NCBI GenBank assembly: GCA_036873135.1
Contig: JAPTYO010000024.1
Span: 1,240,001 to 1,304,000, forward strand
Direction: 5' to 3'
DNA from: Clarkia xantiana subsp. parviflora
Lineage: Eukaryota; Streptophyta; Magnoliopsida; Myrtales; Onagraceae
Length of the DNA: 64,000 bases
The stretch's first letter is position 1, and each line of letters begins with the position of its first letter. Shown piece by piece: positions 22,436-34,084 of this stretch. Under the pieces are notes generated by a model, which had not been told where the DNA came from, ran no database searches, and saw only the letters and a program-made list of their open reading frames with translations. The position numbers and the translations under genes are program-made.

Positions 22436-24726
22436 CGAGGATCAGCGTCAGTCTGGAAAAAAGTCATAGCCTCCCGATTCCTCCTTCGGGTGGCATTGAC
22501 ATAGCACCTCCTGGAAGCTATCTGATCGCCCTGGACCTCCCCGATTCCGTGGTCAGTCGGGAACTTCAATTTCTGATGGACAGTTGAGGCAATTGCCCCC
22601 AGCGGGTTGATGGTAGTTCTCCAGATAATGGCATTGTAGGTTCCCGTAGACTCAACCACCACGAACTCTACGTTCCTTTTCTCCGACTTCCAACCACTCC
22701 CGAACTCGACCGGTAAGGTAATCACCCCGACCGGGTAAGAGTTAGAGCCGGAAAATCCGACCATCGGGAAGTCCGCAGGCTTCAAGTCCTTCTTGGTTTT
22801 CCCCATGGCTTGTAGTGCGTCCATGAACAGAATATCGGAGGAGCTCCTTCCGTCAATCAAGATCCGCTTCATCTCGTACCCATCCACGTTCAGGGTCACG
22901 ACCAATGCATCATCATGCGGGGTCTCCACACCTATCAGGTCCTCCGCTGAGAAGGGAATCATCATTTCTTCTTTCGGACTCCAATTTCGGGCCCTCTTGC
23001 CCAGCACCACAACAATGGGAATCCGAGAAGCATAGACATCCCAAGCTGCCGAAGTATCTCCTCCTGCAGCAAGTCCTCCGTAAATCACATTAATAGTTCC
23101 CCGCTTCTCCTTGCGGGCATTGGAAGACTCGGGCTTATCCTTCTTCGGGGATCGACCACTGGATCGGGAACGGGACCGCGATCGGGACCGGGAACGGGAT
23201 CGGCCCCGCTGTCCAGCCACAAATTCCTTGAGCTTCCCCTTCTGGATCAGCTTCTCAATCTCTTTCTTCAACTCCCGACAATGGTTAGTGTCGTGACCGT
23301 TGGCACGGTGAAAGCGACAATAACGACCCGTGCGGGCTCCCATGGACTCTCCATCTTTTTTCGGGGGGTATCTGGCGATACCCTGTCGATCCATCGCTGC
23401 CAATACCGCACCCATGGAACAAATAAGAGGGGTGTAGTGGTCCTCTCGCTTGTCCGACTTCGAGGAACGCTTGTCTTCCCTCCGATCGGGACGGCCTCTA
23501 CCCCGACTGCTCTTGGGTTTATCTTTCCTCCTGCGATCGTCCGAGGGTTTGAACGACTGCTTCCCCTTGTTCGATTTCGGAGGGTCAAGGTCTCCGACAG
23601 CTATCTTCGACTCCTAGACGTCGATTTGCTGCTTCACCCTCTTCTGCAGCGCCTCCATGTTCCACACAGCCTTCTCAGCCACGCTGTGCATCAGGTCGGA
23701 ACCATACGGTGCTGTTAGGTTCCGAATGAAAGTGCGGATGTTCTCTCCCTCCGATATTTCCTCATCAATCTCGGCCACGCTGGCAGTGTATCTCTGGTAG
23801 TAATGTGCCAGAGATTCGTCGGGCCTCTGTACCACCTCAGCCAGGGATCTCGCCCTTTTCAGGAGGCGCCGACGGCCCTGGTACTGCTGGATGAAGCGAT
23901 CATGCATCTGGGTCCAGCTAGAGATGCACCCTGGGGGAAGGCTGAAGAACCATGTCAGGGCCCTCTCACCGAGTGTGCCTGGGAACAAAACGCACACTAT
24001 GTCATCATTCGGGGCTCTGCCTAGACAAGCCATGACATGCTTCTGGACATGACGAACGGGATCTCCCTCGCCATCATACTCCTTAATTGTTTGGATGCCC
24101 AGTCCTGGCGGGGCAGTGGTGTTCACCAATCGGGGGACGAAGGGATGAGTGGATCGGTCCCTGAGCTCCGACATCATCTTCTTCTGGTCGCCAATGCAAA
24201 TGTTCACGATCTTCACCACTTGATCGGGTGTGATAGGGCCATTGAGAGGAATGGTCCTATGCTGCACAGGCACAGGCCCATCGACCACGAACTGCACTGA
24301 TAGGGCAGGTTCCTTGCTCTTGTCCTGGTGCTCGGGTTGGGCCTCCTGCCCGTCCCAATTCTCCATCGGCGGAGGTGGAGGCAACTCCTCCTCCTTCTTC
24401 TTGGCGGCCTCCCTTCGGTTCAAGAGAGCCTCCATAGCTTCCAAAAATACTGGCATGGCATCCATCACGGCCTTCGCCAAGTCCGGCTTTGCAGGTGCAT
24501 CCTGGTCCCTCCTTGGGATCTCTTCCCGGCTCTCCGACGAGTTTCAGATGGAATCTTCGCGATCATCATGATGCCGCCTTGTTTGAGAAACAACAGGGGG
24601 TGGATCATTCCGATCAACAGTGCGCTCCGGCGGCCCTGAATTCAGAATTCCGGCAGGATGAAGGGAACCACCAGATTGTCCTTGTCTCTTCTTTTGCTTG
24701 CCAGCCATCGAACGGGTAGAAGTCAT
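22436..24726 (-). pseudogene. gag-pro: D gag-protease part (broken)
   Basis: The minus-strand start is the ATG at 24726 (MTSTRSMAGKQ), 20 bases inside the PBS. Gag capsid motifs KEYDGEGDPVRHVQKH and LTWFFSLPPG lie near 24065-23930; a zinc-knuckle-like YCRFHRANGHDTNHC near 23310; an RS-dipeptide run at 23150-23205; the protease-like ILIDGRSSSDILF near 22860, where the usual IDGG is IDGR. Stops are seen at about 24545 (after EDSI) and at about 23616 (CAG to TAG after QQIDV). The gene continues past E at 13387. Confidence 0.85.
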
Positions 24727-24745
24727 TTTTGCTTTTTGCTTCGTT

Positions 24746-24762
24746 CCCACATAAGGCGCCAA
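24746..24762 (-). other. D primer-binding site
   Basis: The minus strand reads TTGGCGCCTTATGTGGG after the 5' LTR, a variant of the TTGGCGCCGTCTGTGGG found in A. Confidence 0.75.
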
Positions 24763-25083
24763 TGTTGGATCACGGTTGGAACTCCGGTTTTTTCTTTAAC
24801 GGAAGTCCGAACTCCTTCGCTCTAAGTAATCCTGCAAGAAGGGGATAGACCGGGCGTTGACCCAGAATCCCTCTCTGATGCTTAAATGAGTATCTCGAGG
24901 CAGGCAAGCAAGTATGAGTATGTAATTATGTGAACGTATCAATCCTGAGGTAACTCCTTCCTTTATATAGGGGAGGGGTACCTCAGTTACCTGTTGGGAT
25001 AATTGCCACGTTCCGCTTATCTCGGCCAGTAACCCACGATCCGTCTTTTCCGGCCACTTCCCCAGTATGTTGATAGTGGGCGT
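24763..25083 (-). repeat. D 5' LTR, first segment (split by C)
   Basis: It starts TGTTGGATC on the plus strand and runs up to TAGTGGGCGT, where C is inserted; the match to 5402-5683 of the 3' LTR continues on the other side of C at 54870 (ATTTCTCGGGC...). TSD GGCGT is at 25079-25083 and 54870-54874. A TATA box (minus TATATAAAG) is at 24961-24970. Confidence 0.92.
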
Positions 25084-25751
25084 TGTTGGATCACGGTTGG
25101 AACTCCGATACGGTCTTGACGGAAATCCAAGGTCCTTCGCTCCACGTAATCCTGCAAGAGGGGAATAGTCCGGGCGGTGACCCAGAATCCCTCTCTGATG
25201 CTTAAATGAGAATCTCGTGTTAGGCAAAAGCAAACAATAGTATGAGTATGTAAATCGTGTTTGATCTGAGGTAACTTCCTCCTTTATATAGGAGAGGAGT
25301 TACCCCAGTTACCTGGTGAACTGCCAGGGCAGTTATCCCATGCTCCGCGTATCTCGGCCACGCTCCGCGTATCTCGGTCCGTTCCGCTTATCTCGGGCTA
25401 CTCCCCCACTACTCTGATAGTGGGCGAGTTTCTCGGCCTCAACCTCTGATAGCAAGTCCCGACCAATATCGGGGACTCCAGAGTTATCTCTTTGTGTCAC
25501 CGCTCTGGGCCCCTCGTCATCGTGACAGGGCCAACATCCTCAGGGATTCATCATCGGGGCCTACTTAAAGGCATCTCATCGGGAGTGTCCAGCTCGCCTA
25601 TCGGGACCGACCTTGTCGGGACCTTTCACCATCGGGACTCCTCTTGTCGGGACCCTTCGCATTGGTCTTCTTGACCTCTTTTAGGGCCCAGTGGGCCTAT
25701 TTACCGTTTACTTGGCGTTAAAAGGCCTAACGGCTATGGCGAAACCCATCA
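25084..25751 (-). repeat. C 3' LTR
   Basis: 668 bp, plus-strand ends TGTTGGATC and ACCCATCA. Minus-strand TATATAAAG at 25281-25290. A few copies of the CTCGGCCACGCTCCGCGTAT-type U3 repeat lie near 25340-25410. A TTTGCCCCCAA polypurine tract follows at 25752-25762. Confidence 0.9.
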
Positions 25752-25762
25752 TTTGCCCCCAA
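25752..25762 (-). other. C polypurine tract
   Basis: Minus-strand TTGGGGGCAAA lies directly before the 3' LTR, identical to the H and D tracts. Confidence 0.8.
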
Positions 25763-26120
25763 GACATGAGGGACTTACAGTTCGTCGTGTCTTTCAACTC
25801 CCGACCTCCCGATATCAGTATCAGAGGTTTTTCCTTGACAAAATTCCTCGACACGGATCTTCTCTTCCATGATTCCTCGATACCCCGAGGATAGTCACAA
25901 AATCCGAGAAGACTCCTCGGTTACTCGGCCATTAAATGCAGCAGGGTGACGAAGCGACGGTTTTGGCACACGTGCCTGATTTTTCTGAAAAAGTACTTTT
26001 CAGGCCATTTCATCATTGACGTCTCTTTCCATTCTGCCCCCTTTTATCTCAACGGCTCAGATTAAAACGCTTCACCTTCAACGGTCCAGATTAGAATGTC
26101 TTTTCGGCTGTCCCTTCCTC

Positions 26121-26128
26121 TATAAAAC
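26121..26128 (+). promoter_or_regulatory. TATA box of the C antisense gene
   Basis: TATAAAACCCTAA lies 153 bp upstream of the ATG at 26274, with a telo-box-like AAACCCTAA overlap. Confidence 0.6.
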
Positions 26129-26273
26129 CCTAATCCTGGGCACTGTTCTTCTTTTACCGTTTCTGCGATTTCAAAAGCTCTGCAACTTCGAACGCACAAG
26201 TTCTTCTCAAGCTTCATGTTTTCCGATCAGCCTTCTAGCAACCTTCAAGATCATCCTCTCGCTTCGATTCACC

Positions 26274-26863
26274 ATGTCTGGTAAGAATTCCTTCTCTAAT
26301 GTCAACGTAGCCTTTCCTTTATCTTTGATCAGTTTGCTTGCATTTTTTCCGAAAACCCACTATGCCTTTTCTTGCCATGGCTGATTTTCCAAATCCTTCA
26401 CTACATCCAGCTTTACCGTTGGGGGGAGTCTTACACTCCCCTCGATGCTAACTCCCTAACGGAGCGGGACCTGGTGAATGCCGGGATCTGTCTCCTCGAC
26501 ATAATCTCTGGGGGTCAACTCTTCGACGACCCCTCCAATATGGTTCCTTGGGTAACATTTCTAACCATATCTCTGTTTTCCATTGTTTGCAGCTAAGAAG
26601 GTATCACTGCTGACCAATCTCATCCTTAAGCAGGGGGAGACCGACGCTGTCCAACGCCCCGCGCGGAAGAGGAAGTCGGCAAAGAAGGCTGCTGCTCCGT
26701 CGAGATCTCCCTCCGCGGAGAAGACGTGGCGGAGCTTCCAAGTGTTGATCCCCCGATGGCTGACTCCCCGATAATCGACCCTCCAGCAGCTGAACCTGTG
26801 GAGCCTTCTGCCACAGATCTCGTGGATCCTGCTCCCGCTGATGCCGACAAGGACCAAGCTTAA
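26274..26863 (+). pseudogene. C antisense gene, two large internal deletions
   Basis: Exon 1 (ATGTCTG, 26274-26280) and its GT donor are intact. The intron then runs directly from GATTTTCC into ATCCTTCACTACATCC, the middle of exon 2, so about 640 bp of exon 2 and the AG acceptor are gone; TTTCCAG-type sequence occurs at both original edges, which suggests a deletion at microhomology. Exon 3 begins (KRKSAKKAAAPS) but after CCGCGGAG jumps to the acidic C-terminal segment of exon 4, skipping most of exons 3 and 4. The end is the TAA at 26861-26863. The remaining text still shows QLYRWGESYTPLDANS and GGQLFDDP of the family block. Confidence 0.75.
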
Positions 26864-26959
26864 TGCTCTATCTTTACAGTCCTTGTAATTTTCCTCTTTT
26901 TGTAATATATCCTCGGGCCTTTGAGCCCTTCAAATATCAAACTATTTCAGTTCCGATTA

Positions 26960-27305
26960 TCATTACACCACTTTAAGGTGATTTCATCACTTAAGACATT
27001 TCAACACATCACTTAAGATTATTTAGCCCACACCACCTAAGGTGATTTAATATCGTACACTACTTAAGGCGACTTTAGATCGTGCACCACTTAAGGCGAC
27101 ATCGTGCACCACTTAAGGCGACTTTTCAACACTTAGAATAAATCTAAGAACAATCTGAACGGAAGCAACCTCTTTTATTCATTGATGGCTCAAAATCTGC
27201 TTACATCGAATCAAACGATAGATAACTTGCACCACTTAAGGCGACTTTTACATCGGGCACCACTTAAGGCGACTTTACATCGGGCACCACTTAAGGCGAC
27301 TTTTC
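26960..27305. repeat. C spacer array of CTTAAG hairpin repeats
   Basis: About ten degenerate units lie between the converging antisense-gene and pol ends. An ATC-ACTTAA-GAT variant is at 27008-27019, against GCACC-ACTTAA-GGCG in most others. The unit-free break near 27125-27200 (CAACCTCTTTTATTCATTGATGG) is shared with H, D and A. Confidence 0.85.
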
Positions 27306-27306
27306 A

Positions 27307-30079
27307 TCAAGCATGACATTTCTTCAAGTGTTCACCACTAAAAGAATGCTTCAATACTCTGCCATCGAGGTCTTCCAACTTATACGCATTTGGAGCTGGC
27401 ATCCCTACGACCTTATAAGGTCCTTCCCATTTTGGTGACATCTTGTTGATCCGATCCAAAAGGGTAAACTCATTCCGACGCCAAACCAGTTCTCCGACAA
27501 AGAATTGACGGGACTTAACTCGTCGGTTGTAATATCTGGCCGTCGCCAAACGCATTCGAGCCTGGACTTCGTCGGCTTCCCGCCTCTTTTCCTCGAATAG
27601 GTCCAATTCCAGACGTCTGATTTCATCATTCGTCAAAGGCTCGTAGTACTTCATCCGATGGGATGCCACAGCTATTTCCACGGGAGCAACTGCCTCCGTG
27701 CCACAAACAAGGCCAAACGGAGTCTCCCCAGTTGATCGTTTGGGTGTCGATCTAACAGTCCAAAGCACATTTTCCAGCTCATTCAGCCATTTTCCCTTCA
27801 AGGCATAGACCCTTTTTTCAGGCCATCCATCACGATTTTGTTAGCTGACTCCACCTGTCCATTGGTTTGAGCATGATGGACAGAGGCTGTCCGATGCTCG
27901 ATATTCAGCTCCTCCAGATACCCCTTCACTTGAGCCCCATTAAACGGAGGACCATTATCGCTGATCAACACCTTAGGAATCCCGTATCTGGATATAATAT
28001 GGGTCTGGAGAAACTTGACGATTTGGTTCCCCGTTGTCTTGGCCAATGCCTTAGCTTCTATCCATTTCGAGAAATAATCAATGGCCACAAGCAAATATTT
28101 ACACTGACCTTGTGCCTGTGGGAGGGGTCCCACCAAGTCGATACCCCACTGTGCGAAGGGCCAAGCACTCTTGATAGACGTCAGATTAGCAGCCGGGGCT
28201 ACGATATTCGGGGCATACCTCTGGCACGCGTCACAAGATCGGACTAACATCGTCGCCTCCTTGCTCATCGAAGGCTAATAATAGCCCAAATTCAGCACTT
28301 TCCTCGTAATGGATCGGGCCCCTTCGTGACAAGCCGCGACCCCTTCGTGAACCTCCCTAAGGATCCGATTTGTGTCGGGTTCAGCCACACATTTCAAGTA
28401 AAGAGTTGAGAACCACCCCTTTTTGTACAGCTGATTGTCCACCACCACGTAATTAACCGCGATCCGGCGTATCCTGTCAGCTACCACTCCATCGTCGGGG
28501 ACTGCCCCCGTGGTCATGTACGCGACTATCGGGGTCATCCAAGTGGGCTCCTCCTCCGACACTGCTTCAATGGCACACACCTCCGATGGATCGGTGGTCG
28601 ACAAGATCACCTTCTCCAAGAAATGCACCTTCTGATTTTCCTCGAGGGGTGCCCCCAAGGCAAATTTGCTCAAGGCATCTGCTTCCACATTTCCCTCCCT
28701 CGGGATTGCCTCAATATTGAAACTTTTGAAACTCTCCTTCAAGATTTGCACCTCGCGAAGGTACTTTCTCATCATCGGGCTCTTTGCCTCGTATCGCCCT
28801 TGGACTTGATTCACAATCAGGCCAGCTTCACATTTCACCCTTAAGTGACCAACTCCCGTACCCTTGGCAATTTTGAGGCTTGTGATAAGAGCCTCATACT
28901 CAGCTTCATTGTTGGTTGCCCTAAACGTTAAGGCCAAAGCATATCGAAGGGGCTCGCCTCCGCCTGGTGGTATCAATACAAACCCTGCTCCTGATCCATC
29001 TGAACTCGAAGACCCATCAGTGTACATTTCCCAAGTATTTTCCTCATTTGGCTGTTCTGATTGCTCTGCCATTTCTGGTTGCTCTGCTATCGGGACCTCT
29101 ATGGTTGCCACCTCTACAGGGCCCGCTTCTTCCAGATGGGGGGCTGTAGACTCTGCAATGAAATCCGCCAACGCCTGGCCCTTAATAGCCGTTATCGGAG
29201 CAAATTGAATGCGGAACTCACTAAGCTCGACTACCCATTTCACTAATCTCCCCGACGCATCGGGTCGGTTCAAAAAATGCTTCAAAGGCTGATTCGTCAA
29301 CACAGTAATCTCATGCGCATGGAAATAAGGCCTCAACTTCCGAGCAGTAATGATCAACGCAAAAAGATACTTCTCAACTGCGGGATAATTCATTTCAGAT
29401 TTGGCAAACGCCTTGCTTACTTAATAAACGGGGACTTGGTTACCCTCGACAATCTTCACTAACACAGAGCTAATAGCAAACTCAGAAACAGCCAAATATA
29501 GATAGAGCGGCTCGCCTGGGATCGGTTTCGCCAATGGTGGGAGAGTGCGGAGGTGCTGCTTGAGTGCCTGGAATGACTCTTCACACTTGGCAGTCCACTC
29601 AAACTTCTTGTTGGCCCTTAACACTTCAAAAAATGGCATGGATCGGTCGCTTGCCTTAGATAGGAAGCGATTCGTTGCAGCTAGTCGGCCATTCAGCACT
29701 TGCACCTCCCGATGATTTATTGGAGACTGCATCTCCTCGATTGCCCTCAGCTTCTCGGGGTTCACCTCAATTCCTCTTTGGCTTACCATAAAGCCCAAAA
29801 ACTTCCCCGAGTGCACTCCGAAGGCACACTTGGTCGGGTTCAAGCGAACATGATGAAGCCTCATCCGCTCGAACGCCGTGGCTAAGTTGTGAACATGATC
29901 CTCGGCCTGTCGGGACTTCACCAGCATATCATCTACGTAAGCCTCCATGGTTTTCCCCAGCATGTCCCTGAACAGCTTGTTCACCATCCTTTGATAAGTT
30001 GCCCCGGCATTAATCAATCCAAAGGGCATGACATCGTAGTGATAGATGTCACTATCAGCATAAAAAGCAGTGTGGGGGT
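27307..30079 (-). pseudogene. pol: C pol, downstream part: RT (second half), RNaseH, integrase
   Basis: From 30079 on the minus strand the frame opens with the RT segment containing MPFGLINAG and the active-site EAYVDDMLVKS (about 29940), which is intact here. RNaseH follows with YTDGSSSSDGSG (about 29000), then the integrase with RSCDACQ (about 28240), GIDLVGPLP, IDYFSKW (DDE first Asp), ISDNGPPF (second Asp) and NGQVESANK (Glu). Damage: TAA within VYYVSKAF (about 29421), TAG for the W of GYYWP (about 28275), and a one-base loss in the T run near 27810 that shifts the frame after DGLKK. It ends at the TGA at 27309-27307. Confidence 0.87.
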
Positions 30080-30796
30080 TGTTGGATCACGGTGGAACTC
30101 CGGTACGGACTTTGACGGCAATCCTAGCTCCTTTGCTCCACGCAATCCTGCAAGAGGGGATAGACCGGGTGGTGACCCAGAATCCCTCTCCGATGCTTAA
30201 ATGAGTATCTCGTATGACTGGCAAGCAGTAATCTCCAAGTGTATTGAATTCAACGTAAATGTTCTGAGGTGACCTCCTGCCCTTTTATAGGCAGGGAGAT
30301 GCCTCAGGTACCTGGTGAACCGTTGGGGGTGGTTAGCCCGTATCTCGCATATCTCGGATGTGATCCCGCCTATCTAGGCCATGATCTCGTGTATCTCGGC
30401 CACGCCCCGCGTATCTCGGCCACGCTCCGTGTATCTTAACCACGTTCCGCGTATCTCGGCCACGCCCTGCGTATCTTGGCCTTATCCTCTGATAACGATT
30501 CCCGACTTCTGTCGGGGACTCCAGAGTTGTCTCGTTGTGTCACCGCTCGGGGCCCCTCGTCATCTTGACAGGGCCAAATATTCTCAGGGATTCATCATCG
30601 GGGCCTACTTAAAGGCTTATGATCGGGAGCTTCTAGCTCAACTGTCGGAACCGACTCTGTCGGGACCTTTCATTATCGGGACTCCCTTCATCGGGACCCT
30701 TCTCCTAGGTCATCTTGACCTTCATTTTGGGCCTGGTGGGCCTGTTTGCCGTTTCCTCCCCGTTAAAGGGCCTGACGGGTGTAATCGAACCCATCA
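30080..30796 (-). repeat. A 3' LTR
   Basis: 717 bp; plus ends TGTTGGATC and ACCCATCA. Minus-strand TATAAAAG at 30283-30290. Eight or so tandem copies of a ~20-bp unit with TATCTCGGCCACG lie at 30340-30480, upstream of the TATA box in element orientation, as in H. The polypurine tract follows at 30797-30807. Confidence 0.92.
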
Positions 30797-30807
30797 TTTG
30801 CCCCCAA
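30797..30807 (-). other. A polypurine tract
   Basis: Plus-strand TTTGCCCCCAA after the LTR gives the same TTGGGGGCAAA on the minus strand as in H, D and C. Confidence 0.8.
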
Positions 30808-31148
30808 GACATCAGGGACTTTTAGTTCGTCGTGTCTTCCCACTCTCGATTTTTCAGTTACTCAATTATTAGTCTTCTCCTTCACGTTTCCTTAGTATTT
30901 TGTAGATAACTGTTAAGTCCTGGGGATCTCCTCGGTTCCCCAGTGCATTAAATGCAATAGATAATGGAGTGACGTTTTCGGCCCACGTGCCTGATTTTTC
31001 GCGCCTGTCCTTTTCTGAAAAGTGCTTTTTAGTTCGTTTCATCATTACGTTTATTGTCCTTCTGCACGTTTTATCTCAACGGTCCAGATTAAGGCTCTTC
31101 GACTTCGACGACTCGGATCGAAGTGTCCCTTCAACTGTCTTCTTCGAC

Positions 31149-31156
31149 TATAAAAC
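31149..31156 (+). promoter_or_regulatory. TATA box of the A antisense gene
   Basis: TATAAAACCCTAG lies 153 bp upstream of the position that is ATG in the other copies (31302). A CACGTG G-box is present further upstream at about 30984. Confidence 0.55.
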
Positions 31157-31301
31157 CCTAGCCATGGTCATAATTTAACTTTTACCGTCTTCGAATTCTC
31201 AAAAGCTCTCTGCGATTTCTCTGCGATTTCGAAGGTCTTTGGAGTTTCTCCGATCATCTTTCCGGCGACGCCCCGTTCATCTCCTCAACCTCTACTTCAT
31301 C

Positions 31302-33997
31302 ATCTCTGGTAAGGGATTCCCCTTTGTTACTTGGTCGTCTTTTCCTTGTTTATAGCTTTCCAAGAGTCCCACTATATTTTCCTTGCCATGATTGCTTTTC
31401 AGACAGCGGTTCCAGCTCTGAGGGGAGAAAACCCTTTAATTTCGATTATGCTCCGAATGAGATCTCCAATACTGCTTATGATGCAGCCCTCCGAGAGGGT
31501 TGTATCACTATCACCTGGGAACCCCGTTTCCCATATCCTTGGCCTCGCTCCTCGAGTAACCCTGAGGTTACTCGTCCCAGAAAGGGGAGGTATTTGTCTC
31601 CACGGGACAAGTATCAGCGGGGATCAGATTCCTCTTTTGCGGTAATCTGGTCGAGATGTGCCAGCATTACAAGACACATCCCACTACCTTTTCTCCCCAT
31701 GCCATCCGTCTCTGGAACGCCTTTCAAGTTCTCTGCTTCCGACAGAAGTGGGTCTACAGCCTCCAACTCTTCAGAACCTTTTATGGAATGAAGTGCAATG
31801 AGGCGGGGGTTTGCGCCTTCTACCCTCGGATGCCCAAGTGGAGTAAGCAGCAGCTTGCCCGGTGCGGTTGGACCAATGACACCTGGAAGGTGGTCAAAGG
31901 TTGGGGACTCTTGGTGGATACAGGGTCCGACAACAGTAGCTGGAAGAGGAGCTACTTCTTCATCCGTGACTCTTCAATTCCCTGGCCTCGGTGGGAGGTG
32001 GCAGCAGACCCTCCGCCTGCTTTCCATACTTACGCCGACGAGGATTTCGAAACCCTTCAACTTATCCACCTTTATCGATGGGGGGAGTCTTACACTCCCC
32101 TCAACGCCAATTCACTTGTGGAGCGGGACCTGGTGCACGCCGGGATCCGACTCCTCGACATTGTCTTTGGGGGGGCAGCTCTTCGACGGCCCTTCTAATA
32201 TGGTTCCTTGGGTAAACTTCTAACTCTTCTTTGTTTACTGTTTGCAGCCAAGAAGGTATCTGTGCTGACCGATCTATTCCTTAAGCAGGGGGAGACTGAT
32301 GCTGTCCGCCCCTCGCGGAAGAGGAAGTCTGCCAAGAAGGCTGCTGCTCGGTCGGGGTCTCCTTCAGCGGAGCAACCCAAGCGGAAGCGGGTGGATCTGG
32401 ACCAACTCTTTGATGTCCAGAATGCTGAAGAAGGTAAAAAACTCCGACTTGCTATTAAATCATATAAGAGGATGGTCCTGAACAAGGAAGCCCGCATCGC
32501 TGACGTCAAACGAATCCTTCGAGGCGAAACTCCTCGAGTCTTGAAGGCGGGCTACTATCATTATCGCGGGAAGGATCAATACGTCTCTCGACGTATCGTT
32601 TGGTGTAAGAATCCCGATGAACTTCCTGACTACCTTTCTGAAGCTTCTCATCCTCCAGGTGCAGGTCGCTCGCGAGCTCCATCGGGTGCTGCAACTTCTG
32701 TGGACGCACCGTCTTCAGCGGGGGTGCCTTCCTCAGCTGGAGAGAAGGCTCCAACTGGCGAGCAGTTTCGTCAGGTGGAAACTTTGGACTCCTCCGAGGA
32801 GACTGACGAGGGTGGCTCCCTTCGTCAGCGTCGGAAGACGGAGCAATCCCCCTTGAAACCAACCCCTCAAGGGCCGCCTCCTTCATCTTCTCCGCAGCAG
32901 CGGCAGCCATCGCCCATCCACGACTTCACTCCTTCCCCCGTTCGGGCCGAGACGGAGGCATGCCCCTCCACTTATCGTTCTCCTCCTCCTTTTGCTCTCG
33001 ATGGGAACTTCTACAGGCCCTTCGATCCTTCACAAGAGAATGCCCCCTGGACTCATATCCAGACGCTTCAAGGAGTCCCGCTTAGACAAGGGGAGCAGGA
33101 CCGGGAGCTGGCCCTGCATCTGCTGTCGGGCTCGATCCTGCCCACTATGCAGTATCCGATTTGCCTCAATCGGACGCACATGCAGCGGGATGTCAGGGAT
33201 ATGGCCATGCGCCGTATAGAGGTAGGACTTCGCTTCTTTCCTTTGATGATAAATCGGGTCATTGGTCTATTAACACTTTTCCTTCTTATTGCAGGAGCTC
33301 GGGGACTTCAACCGCCTCATCGGGTATGTCATTGCCTACGATGAGTCCCGGGAGCGGGACCGAGGGATCCGTGAGCAGCTTCAGGAGGATCTCAAGGCCT
33401 CCCAGTCTTCGCGGGGAAAGCTTGTCAAGGAATAGGCTGTCCTCAATCAGAAGGTTCGGGGACCACCAGCAGCAGATTGGGGACTTCGAGGGGCTCTTGA
33501 GGCAAGAGCGGAAGGAGCGGGAGGCAGCTGTGGACAGGCTGACCCAGGAGAAGAAGGCTGCCGAGGACAAACTGGTCCTCGAGAAGAAGGCTCTGGAGGA
33601 GCAAATCGCGGGATTTCCTGCGCAGCTGGCCGAGGCGGAGGTGAAGGGTCGGGAGGATTATCGGAGGTCCGAGGACTTTCAAGCCGATGCCATGAAGTTC
33701 TTTGGCGCGGAGGTGGAGAACACTTTCTTCAATGCGGTTGAGGAGCTCCACCTGGAGTACGGGGACGCCATCAATTTCGACAAGTCTCCTTCCCTCGCTC
33801 CCTTTGCGAAGAAGTATTTTGCTCTTTCCGAGGAGAGTGATGGGGGGAGTACCCCCGTAATTGTCGAAGACGCTTCTGAATTTCCAAGTGCGGACGCCCC
33901 GATAACCAATCCTCCCGAAGCCAACCCTGTGGATCCTTCTGCTACCGACTCCGCGGAACCAGCTGCTGCCAATGCTGCCGACAAGGACCAAGCTTGA
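31302..33997 (+). pseudogene. A antisense gene, 'putative gypsy-type transposase' family, spliced, start codon lost
   Basis: Exon 1 at 31302-31308 reads ATCTCTG, so the ATG of the other copies is ATC here. GT..AG introns: 31309-31402; about 32212-32247 (36 bp, doubtful); 33222-33294. Exon 2 (31403-32211) shows YPRMPKW, PWPRWEVAA and the W-G-E-S-Y-T-P-L block; exon 3 (about 32248-33221) the basic KRKSAKKAAARSG; exon 4 (33295-33997) a Glu/Lys coiled coil and acidic tail ending DKDQA. Breaks: a one-base loss near 31585, an extra G near 32170, TAG at about 33433 followed by a frame change. It converges on pol with the spacer array between. Confidence 0.75.
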
Positions 33998-34084
33998 ATG
34001 TTTACTTTTAGAGTCCTCGTATCCTCTTCTCTTTTGTCCTCGTCGGGCCCTCGAGCCCTTATAAATATCAGACTTCTTTAGTTC

